DNA of 64,000 bases from Cardiocondyla obscurior (lineage: Eukaryota; Arthropoda; Insecta; Hymenoptera; Formicidae). This document shows positions 52,680 to 61,070 of this stretch, one piece after another. A program made the translations under genes and the position numbers. How positions within the stretch are numbered: the stretch's first letter is position 1; every line of letters starts with the position of its first letter. The stretch lies in assembly GCF_019399895.1 (NCBI RefSeq), contig NC_091882.1, positions 2,790,001 to 2,854,000 on the forward strand, read 5' to 3'. A model generated the notes under the pieces. The model had not been told where the DNA came from. It made no database searches and was given only the letters and a program-made list of their open reading frames with translations.

Positions 52680-53945
52680 ATGGCAGATATCGAGGATACT
52701 CATTTTGAGACTGGAGATTCAGGCGCCTCCGTGACATACCCTATGCAATGCTCAGCGCTACGCAAAAACGGCTTTGTCATGTTGAAATCACGCCCGTGCA
52801 AGATTGTAGAAATGTCGACTTCTAAGACCGGCAAACATGGACATGCCAAGGTTCACTTAGTAGGTATTGACATATTTACCTCCAAGAAATACGAGGATAT
52901 CTGCCCTTCCACACATAATATGGATGTGCCGTTTGTCAAGCGGGAAGATTACCAGGTAAAGATTTAATTCTTTTAATTTTTTTACACGGCAAATTAAATG
53001 CATAAATTTATCTTTTCAGACTTGATAAATTTCTATCTCTATTTTTTTCATCGTTTTGTAATAATCTTAAAGCCTGTTTTTATTGTTTTATTGAATTTCC
53101 TATGTTCCGAAATTAAATTAATAGTTCTCTGTATTTTTTTTTTTTTTTTGTGGCAGAATATATTTTTGGAAGATCGCCACTTTCATCAGAAAAAATGATT
53201 GAATAAAAACTTCCGATTCCCGACCATGAGTTTTTTAACATGGACTCTCAAATCTTTAAACAATCGCGTTCTCATTACGCTACGATCGTCATCTCTTTAA
53301 ATATTTATAAATATACTAATTTAATTAATGTGTTATAGTCTTTAAACTTTGTTGTTAAATTACAAAAACAGATGGGTTAAACAAAGTTTATTTAAAAAAC
53401 GATCTTGTCATTATGTGGACGATATATTTTTGTAAAATATGAAATATATTACGATTCTTTTGCGACAGCTTACAGATATATCTGACGATGGCTATCTCTG
53501 TCTGATGGCTGATAATGGAGAATTGCGCGAAGATCTCAAGATACCTGATGGTGATTTGGGAACACAGCTGCGTGCTGATTTTGAATCTGGAAAAGAGTTA
53601 CTTGTGAGTTTGCCATCACATGATTTGTACATATAATTATGTTTATTAATTTTTTTACTTAATATATTTACATTTCAGTATTAATTAAATTTACGTGTAT
53701 ACAGAGTGTTTTATTATAAACTTACTTTTTCGGGAGTAGATAAAACTTATTTAGACTATTACCACGAAAAACGTAAAATAACATAAGATGTGTTTGGTTC
53801 CAATAAGTTCTTGCTACTCTAAAATTTTATACTGGAATAATATTTACTAATTAATATATCCTGTATTTTTTAGTGCACTGTATTGAAGGCATGCGGTGAG
53901 GAGGTAGTAATCGCCGTCAAAAATAACACCTCCCTCGATAAATAA
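52680..53945 (+). CDS. eIF5A: Eukaryotic translation initiation factor 5A
   Basis: Coding exons 52680-52955, 53469-53603 and 53874-53945 give 160 residues plus stop, the normal family length. eIF5A promotes peptide-bond formation at stalling motifs and termination. It is active only after one lysine is converted to hypusine by deoxyhypusine synthase and hydroxylase. That lysine is K52 here, in STSKTGKHGHAKVHL (codon 52833-52835). The N-terminal SH3-like domain spans about residues 15-85 (CSALRKNGFVMLKSRPCKIVEMS, cut by this summary at the hypusine loop). The OB-fold C-terminal domain follows (LTDISDDGYLCLM to VIAVKNN). Exons join in phase 0. The first coding exon begins after a T-rich acceptor ending CACAG at 52662, 17 bases before the ATG, so at least one leader exon lies upstream. 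Polyadenylation signals occur at 54328 and 54496. Confidence 0.97.
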
Positions 53946-54540
53946 TTGTGTTCAGCCCGACGACTACGACGACAGAAGCCCAACACACATTCGAGCAAAA
54001 CCACCCGCTTAGCCAATCAATCAACACCTTTACTATTGGTCAAAACAGGATAAACAACAATAATATAACCAAAAAAATCTAGAGGAAGATGATGAAGAGA
54101 GTGGAAGTGCGAAAGAAAGAAAGAAAGGAAGAGTGTCTGAATGAGAGAAAGAGTTTAAAAGAGAAAAAAAAAAAAAACAAAAAAACAAACAAAAAAACGA
54201 GAGAGAGAAGGTGGAGAAAGCATAACGGGCTAGCAGTTCCACATAACAACAGCAACGCGCCAATGCGAGAAACGACTTTTATCGAAATATCTGCTTTACT
54301 TAATTATTTTATTCAACATCATATTTAAATAAATCCGGGAAAGCGAAAGCTAGGTATACGTACAGTTATATACTCTTGTACCACATGTACACGTACAGAT
54401 AAAACACACAGATACACGTATACCTAGCAATTACATACGCGTTGTTTGTTAAATAAGAAAGTGGCAACAACTTTTCAACGGAAAGTTGATTGGGAAATAA
54501 AAACTGAGAAAGCCTTGAGACACATCCTGGACCTTTTTTT
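53946..54540 (+). other. eIF5A 3' untranslated region (probable)
   Basis: Non-coding AT-rich sequence follows the stop, with AATAAA at 54328-54333 and 54496-54501. Between them lies an inverted repeat whose outer arms are GCTAGGTATACGT (54349-54361) and ACGTATACCTAGC (54416-54428). If the distal signal is used, the hairpin is part of the mRNA. Confidence 0.4.
54349..54428. repeat. 80-nt inverted repeat with perfect 13-bp outer stem
   Basis: GCTAGGTATACGT at 54349-54361 pairs perfectly with ACGTATACCTAGC at 54416-54428. The inner part can pair imperfectly through GTACCACATGTACACGTAC. The length is close to that of a small RNA precursor. No known microRNA sequence is recognised. Confidence 0.6.
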
Positions 54541-54599
54541 TAAAGAATAGAGAGAAAGAAATTATTTACAACAGCTTTGTAACTTATTACATTTACGTG

Positions 54600-54691
54600 T
54601 GCGAGTGAGCGAGCGAGAGACAGAAAGTAAGAAAGAGAATACATGAGAAAATGTGAAAGAGAAAAAGAGAGAGAGAGAGAAAGAGAGAAAA
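54600..54691. repeat. GA-rich purine microsatellite
   Basis: A purine-rich run of GAGAGA, GAAAGA and AAAGAG units, ending in a perfect (GA)n stretch near 54666-54680. An open frame through it is low-complexity and not a credible gene. Confidence 0.8.
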
Positions 54692-55128
54692 ATGTTGGAG
54701 ACCAATATGAAGAGGTCGTGGGAAAAGGACCTTAGAGTTCTTGAGCGCGCGCGCGGAACAATTTTTCATGGGATGCTAGCGATGCCCGACACGAAGCAGC
54801 TCACTTCAAGCATCTTTCCTGTAATGATCGATAAGACTGGAGTTTCGCTATATGGAATTTCTACAGAATACTAAAGGTTTTTTCTTTTTTTTATAAAAAG
54901 AACTCGAGTTCTCGTGATTTTTAGGTCTAATATAACTTAGGTTTAATAAAAATTAAAATTTATGCGATCTAAATATCTAAAAGAATTCAAGATATTTGAA
55001 ACTTTTCAGAGAATTAGAAGCTTAATTAAATTTGAAGTAAAATATTTTAAAATAATTATTCTGATAGTTAATTTCGTAAAAAAAGAAATTAGAACAATAT
55101 AAAGTGTTTTATATGTACATTGAAAGAC
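54692..55128. other. AT-rich intergenic DNA
   Basis: I see nothing coding or structured here apart from the foldback element that starts at 55129. Confidence 0.5.
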
Positions 55129-55490
55129 ATATGGCATTTGCCGCGATGAAGGCAGTTAGCGTATGACACTAACGTGATGTGTGTCGATCCTCATACGAAA
55201 TTCATAATTAATACGCCGCGAAACACTGACCGCTGAGGACCACCGAGAATTTAGGAAGAGAACCTCCACTACTTTTTCCTTCGTTTTCTCAATCATCACC
55301 CACTCGGCCGGGGCTAAAGGGTAGTGATCGAGAAGACGGGGGAGGAAGTGTGGGACCGTTCTTTCCCTCAATTCTCGATGGTCCTCAGCGGTCAGCGCTT
55401 CGCGGTGTATTAACTATGGGTTTCGTGTAAGGATTGACGTACATTACGAGTGTCATACGCGAACCGCCGTTGCCGAGATAAGTACCATAT
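55129..55490. mobile_element. Foldback (MITE-like) element, copy B
   Basis: A roughly 360-bp near-perfect palindrome centred near 55,305. The left half (ATATGGCATTTGCC, GCGTATGACACT, CTCATACGAAATTC, AATACGCCGCGAA, CTGACCGCTGAGGACCA) recurs inverted in the right half (TGGTCCTCAGCGGTCAG, TTCGCGGTGTATTAA, AGTGTCATACGC, ACCATAT). The arms meet with almost no spacer, so the whole element could fold into one hairpin. It shares ends and inner blocks with copy A at 44813-45025. There is no transposase. It lies in the gap between the 3' ends of eIF5A and capping protein beta. Confidence 0.7.
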
Positions 55491-57260
55491 CTACCTCTCA
55501 GTATACTTATAAAAATTAATACATTTCAAAAATTAAACTCTCTAAGTTACTTGTATAACGTAGATTCATAAATTTAAAACTTATGAATTTCTACGTTCTT
55601 GAATATTTAGATACGTAACTATCTTGATATTTTTTTTTCTAAGATCGCAAAATGTAAAAACTTTGAAATCAAAAAAACAACTTGTACACAACGTGGTATA
55701 TAAACGTTCAAAGTTACGATAAGAACAAGCCAAAGTAGACGATTTAGACCTTTAAATCCAAGAACGTTGAGATCTTAAAGATCACAAAATATTTCGCGCG
55801 CTTTGAAATGGCTGGTGCGGCGCGATGCTATCGCGTCATGTTCGGAGACTGTAATTGGCTTATGAATGCTCAGACTTTATTACATTTTGTTGTAATATCT
55901 CGTTTTAATAAACATTTTTCAGAACAGGTTACATAAACCGCCTTCAATTAATGAAATAACTTAGTTAGATGGTGTAACATTAGAAGAGATTACAATTAGA
56001 TAAAGTGAAAGAAGAGCCGCGAGTGGAAGATCCTTGTGTGAACTTGCAAAGTGTGCGTAAAGAACTTTTTTCCTTACCATCCTTTCCATCTCGTGACATC
56101 GTTTGTATAAAAAAAAGAAGAAGAAAATTGTTCCGAAAGTGCAGTCTGAATGATTAGGAATAATTATAAGCAGATAATTAACTACAAGAGTGTAATCACA
56201 GTTATCATTGGAAGGTATACGTTTTTTCTCCCTCCCTGGAACTCTGTGACTTTGAATTTGCTCGATTTGGTGTCCTCGCGATAATTCGCATCCTGTTTTT
56301 CTGTAAAAGTATATTATCTAATCTCCAACATAACACAGTGTTCTAGAGATCTTTTTAAGTTTTTATTTCTCTTTTTGTATGTTTGAACATTCAGATTGCT
56401 TATAACTTGCGAGAACTTTGCATCACCGAACCTCGTTAGGATCGTCGTTTTAAATATAAATGCTCCTAGCGATTAAATGTTCTTCAACACTTAACAAAGT
56501 TCCTTTACGTAACAAATAAATACGAAGACCCCAAATCGCCAAATATATGTATATGTAAATTTCGATATTTAATAATTATTATCCTCACATCCTTCCTAAG
56601 AGTTATTTATAACAGTTATTTTATAAGAGTTTGTTTTCAAATTCTTTATTCAATAAAAGGATAATCGCGAAACAACGCGCCTTCCTTGATGACTTTGATT
56701 TTTTGTGGCGATATTAAAAATCGAAAACTTGTCTATTATATAATCGAAATAAACAAAATAACGTCTAATACTGTAATCTATGTATGCTATGTTGGACCAG
56801 GCTCATAATTCTTTCGATTGTTAATTATAACCGAAAGAGAGAAGGTGTCAATATACATATAAAAAAAAAAAAAAATAATAGTATAGAAATACTGGAAGAA
56901 AATATTCACACGAGCGACATGGGGATGTCTTTTTTTAGTCCTTTTTTAGACTGACTCGCCCGCACACTGCCATTATTCGAAATTTGCATAAACAAAAGAA
57001 AATAAAAAGTTACTTTATTAAGTTAATTCATATAGTAGCGTAATCGTGGAAGAAATAAGTTATAGGTAATAATATCGGTGATGTAATTAAAAGTATAACA
57101 AAAAGGCACTAACATAAACTGCTTTTCTTTTCGTTTATGTACTTATAAATTTTACACGGTATTATTTTGCGTCTGCATCACAAGAAATAATCGAATGTGC
57201 TCATGGATTATAGAATATGCGAGATTCTCAATATGTATGATTGCACAGTCACATTTACAA
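55491..57260. other. AT-rich intergenic DNA
   Basis: No exon, RNA gene or clear repeat is visible. It contains short A and T runs only. Confidence 0.5.
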
Positions 57261-57266
57261 GGGTTC

Positions 57267-57560
57267 AAGGATTTTTAGTACCAAGAGTCTTTGGTGTCAC
57301 ATCACCCCGCGCATCAAAAATAAAATCAAGAGGATGAGGGATAAAAAGGGATTAATAATTTACTTTCAAAGTACAAGATTCGTGGTACTGACGATCCTTT
57401 GAGATCCTAATAACTTCAGTCCAAGGATCTGTAGTATCAAAGATCCATGCGTGCTAGAAAACGACGGAATAATGTATACGGAATATAAGCGTAAAAATAG
57501 CTCCGATAATAAAGCTCTGCAGCTTTCTAGAGGATCTGTGGTACCAGCAGATTTTTGTAC
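57267..57560. repeat. Degenerate inverted and direct repeat cluster
   Basis: AAGGATTTTTAGTACCAAGA at 57267 is inverted at 57375-57399 (AAGATTCGTGGTACTGACGATCCTT). Two further related blocks, GGATCTGTAGTATCAAAGATCC near 57424-57445 (22 bases, given here as ends GGATCTGTAG and AAAGATCC) and GGATCTGTGGTACCAGCAG near 57533, follow in direct orientation. It looks like an old eroded foldback element. Confidence 0.4.
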
Positions 57561-57899
57561 TCGTGAAATTTAATACAAAACGAACAAAAAGAAAACAAAA
57601 AATGAATAAAGTTTAATTTGAAAACTTTTATTTACGTATTATATATTTATTATTAATTCAGTCATTATTAATTCATTATTAACAAATGCAAAATGCAACC
57701 GCTTTTTTTTTCTTAGACTTTTATGTAAATAAATTATTTTATACTGTCCCTCAAAGAGGATTAACCATGTGTCAAGTTTAATTGTAATATTATAGACGAG
57801 TTATCTCTTTTTTTTTTTTTTTTTTTCAATATCCAAATGTTACACAAATTTTAAGTTTGCCACTTTCTCGTATCTAAATAATATAAATAAGAATTAATT

Positions 57900-58190
57900 A
57901 TGTATATGAAGTTTTCAAAAACTTTTCATTTGCCAAGACATTCTCTTACAATGCAAAATGTGATGCGTCGTCTAAAACTATGTAAACGATTTTATATTGT
58001 TTTCAGCGCTAAATTACACGCTTTTAAATTTAACCCTAAACAGTATAAGCGGAATATTAATGCTTTCCAAACATTACAAAAATGTTATGAACTTGTTAAT
58101 TCGCAATTATCATTTATCAAACTTAATAAAAATCAAAAGAGAGAATTGCTAAATGTTTTTTTTTTCGAGCTTTTACATAGTAAGCATTAA
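57900..58190 (+). CDS. Unassigned 96-codon open reading frame
   Basis: An ATG-started frame of 96 codons in AT-rich DNA where stop codons are frequent. The predicted peptide is basic and rich in Lys, Phe, Leu and Asn, with segments such as LCKRFYIVFSAKLHAFKF and KNQKRELLNVFFFELL. There is no signal peptide that I would trust and no family I recognise. No promoter or splice partner is evident. A frame this long is only mildly unlikely by chance in a window of this size, so this may be spurious. Confidence 0.15.
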   Translation: MYMKFSKTFHLPRHSLTMQNVMRRLKLCKRFYIVFSAKLHAFKFNPKQYKRNINAFQTLQKCYELVNSQLSFIKLNKNQKRELLNVFFFELLHSKH

Positions 58191-58708
58191 TTATATTATT
58201 ATAATTCACTCTCTTTTGCATTTTACATTGTTCTTTATCTAATTTACCGTTCTAAAACGCGTTGCACCTTTCCCGCATATTTACAATAAACTCTATTTCA
58301 TTCTAAATTAAACAAAGTATTTCATACTGTTTAGGTTTAATCAACGCGTTCATGATTGATTCGTATCTCTTTAGGGCAACAAAGTACAATAATAAGTCAT
58401 TTTCAATAATGTTGATAATGATTCGGAGGATTTTACGAGTTCTATAAATACGATCTGACTTGGAAAAGGCCCAAGTCGCGACATTAAACATTCCCAAACA
58501 GTCCAACAAGATTTCACGACTTATCGGGAGAGAACTCGAAGAGATCGTCGCAAAAAATTCGGAGCTCTTAAGAATCCAAAGTTTCATGGATTCTAAAAAT
58601 ATAAAGATGTCTATGAAAATTGAAAGATTCCAAGCAAGATGAAAGGATCCAAAAATACCATAAAATCTATTCATAATCGTAATCGAAACTTTCCTGCTCT
58701 TCGCAAGA

Positions 58709-59974
58709 TCAATTGTTGGCATTTCGCCTCTGTAGCGCTGCTGCGAGATCTTGCCTGAGCGCAACCTGTTGTCTTTGATCAGCCAAAGATTGCACGGATC
58801 GCAGCCCATTCACAATGTCCTTCGTTTTGCCAAAATAGATTTCGTTTAACGTGTTACGAATCTTATTCTCCATGTCTTCTACCATTTTACCAATGTTCGC
58901 GATATGAGGGGGTGTTTCGTTAATGTGGTGGTCTTGTTCTACCTAAAATTATATGTAAAAAAATTGTTTTAATTTATTACAGTTTAATTCGAAATAATTC
59001 GATAAAAGTGAATTAAAAAATTTAACATAGTTTAACATGTAACACATCGAAAAATTTACCTGACGAGTCAAACTTCCACCTAAATTCATTGTTCCAGAGC
59101 CATGTTTATTGGTCTGCAGCCACAGCATAGCCGTTGATGTGAGTTTATAATGAGCAGTGCGACCAGTCGGCTTTTCCTGCACTTCAACAACATGTATTGA
59201 ATCCCAACATCCTTTAATCTTTTTAGAACCATCTCCAGCCTTTTTGATGAGAATTACTGCTGCAAAACCATGATCCAAGTCCCACAAGTACACTGATGAA
59301 ACTCCCCCTTCAAAGTAAAGTTCTCGATATTGATCAAAGGCATGGTTGGCATCTATTTCCAGTCTCCTCAGTCGCTCAGAAGGCATTGAGCCATCTTCTA
59401 GTGGTGGATCATAAGTATTGCTCCAAGGAGACCTGTAAGTTTATTACATTTAAATACTAGATTAATTAATTTTTTTTTTCTACCATCAAACAATACAAAA
59501 CTATTTTAATCAAACCTGTATGAATCCCCATCTCTATTGTAGTCACACAACAGGTAGTCTTTGCCAGACTCCTTATCCTTGGCAATTTTTAACGGTTGAT
59601 CTACAGAGGACAGTAGATCCTCGCATAGTGAAGGAACCAAATCAATCAGGTCGCTGAGATTTTTTTCAATTTGCTGCGGAGGCAGTCTCCGCATGAGGTC
59701 TAGCGCACAATCCATTTGCTGTTCTGTCTAAAGCACACACGTACAACAAGGAAATAAAATACCGTTCCGTGGAATTACAATGCTGCTAATTGGCTCCTTA
59801 TTATTTCGATTGAAAATTACGATTTTGAGCGCGAGTGGACGAGACCCGCAACGAGGAGGAAGGCAAAGCGACAAACCGTTACGCGGATAATTCTCGTAAT
59901 TACATTTATTTACAAGCACACGCGTCAGACGTGACGGCAACAACGAGCGAGATGCGAAAGCTGTGTCTTACCAT
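58709..59974 (-). CDS. cpb: F-actin-capping protein subunit beta
   Basis: Coding exons in transcript order are 59974-59972, 59727-59516, 59432-59060 and 58942-58709: 822 bases, 273 residues plus stop, matching the family's ~272-277. With the alpha subunit it forms CapZ, which blocks filament barbed ends and is needed for actin turnover, dynactin and muscle Z-discs. Signature segments in order are MDCALDLMRRLPPQQIEKNL, SSVDQPLKIA, DYNRDGDSYRSPWSN, FEGGVSSVYLWDLDHGFA, KIKGCWDSIHVVEVQEK, SGTMNLGGSLTRQ and NEIYFGKTKDIVNGLRS. The C-terminus (LADQRQQVALRQDLAAALQ) is the amphipathic tentacle that binds the filament end. The first coding exon contains only the ATG: the donor GTAAGA begins immediately after it, so the protein starts M, then TEQQMDCALD. 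An internal Met six residues in could also serve. The gene is divergent from Graf. Confidence 0.96.
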
Positions 59975-61070
59975 ACTGTTGCAATTTAAATTGGTTATAG
60001 GCCGACGAACATCAAAATCTTATTGGCCGACGTCGACAACGAGATAAACGTGAAGCGTAGTTTTTTTTATTAGCCACTATCTCGCCAGGATTGTCTCAAA
60101 AATAAACGAGACGGGCATTGAAAGGGTGTGTCGTGGTACGAGCGGCGATTGGTTTGTAGCGCTCGTCGCTGGGCTATCTCCTCCGAAAGGAGCGAGGTTA
60201 ACCGTCGCGTCGCAGGCTGGTCAACTTCAACTGGATGTTACAAAAGCGGATTGGCCGGCTGTCAGGGTCAAGCAAGGAGCCTGTTCTCTCCAGCTGTACT
60301 GGCTGCTCCAACTTGCACTAATTCGGAGTCTGTCTCTTTTCTCTCGCTGCAGCGGAATCGCATAACGTGGAACGAGAACGGAATCAATTACAAGCGTTCC
60401 GTGTTTTCTCTGCAAGTGATTTGACGCTTGCGATTAATTACGCTCTCGTTTTACGTTCCGCTACTCCGCTACATGTGATTGCATCATAAAGCAGTGCAAG
60501 TCAGAGCTGCCAACGAAGCTACGAAGAGCGAGCTCCAAATTCATCACCGTGTAAGCGAGCCATAATGCGCGTCACCGCTCTCGTGCTCTCCTCCTCCCGG
60601 ATAAGATTAAAAAAAAAAAGGAAAAAAAAAAAAGAAAAACGTTTATTTTTCGTTCGCGGTGATTTCTGAATCTCTATGACAAGTATATTTCCCTCTCCAT
60701 CATTTAATTTAGTCGCCGCGCATCTCGCTCCGTTATCGAATCGCTCGACTCCGATTCCGTCGCTCGGCTCCGATTCCGTCGCACGGGCTGCATATATCGG
60801 ACCGTTGAAGTTGTATGTGTGCGCCGTGCATATACGTACAATACAACCTGCCTTCGAAGTGTTTGGACACATTGCATCCCGATGATGGCGAGTTTGCGTG
60901 AATCCGCGATCCGACAGTAATGATAGTGATCGTGCGCCTTATCACGGGTGAACGCGGGTGACAACGAGCTTAGAACAGCAGGACGCAGGACCCCGAGGAC
61001 TCACCCTCGCCCCCTCCCCATCCCTCGTATTCATGACCCCGGAATCCTCGTGAGCGGAAAAACCGAGAGA
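59975..61070. promoter_or_regulatory. Divergent promoter region between cpb and Graf
   Basis: About 1.1 kb separates the two start codons. It should contain both promoters and untranslated leaders. It holds a two-copy 19-bp tandem repeat (60741-60759 and 60760-60778, TCGCTCGACTCCGATTCCG with one change), an A-rich run on both sides of 60,620, and no supportable coding exon. An upstream frame is continuous with the Graf start exon from 60,948, but family comparison places the Graf start at 61071. Confidence 0.5.
60741..60778. repeat. Two-copy 19-bp tandem repeat
   Basis: TCGCTCGACTCCGATTCCG is followed directly by TCGCTCGGCTCCGATTCCG. It lies in the probable leader or promoter of Graf, about 300 bases before the start codon. 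Confidence 0.85.

Noticed and set aside
54653..54874. 73-codon plus-strand frame after eIF5A
   Set aside because: Its first third is a GA microsatellite giving Lys/Glu/Arg runs, and the remainder has no recognisable features.
58303..58809. A 168-codon minus-strand frame at the end of capping protein beta
   Set aside because: It overlaps the last capping beta exon in another frame; the true frame there matches the family exactly to its normal C-terminus, and the rest is 3' untranslated AT-rich sequence.
60948..61070. Upstream in-frame extension of Graf
   Set aside because: The frame is open to 60,948, but the added residues are low-complexity and the family N-terminus begins at the ATG at 61071.
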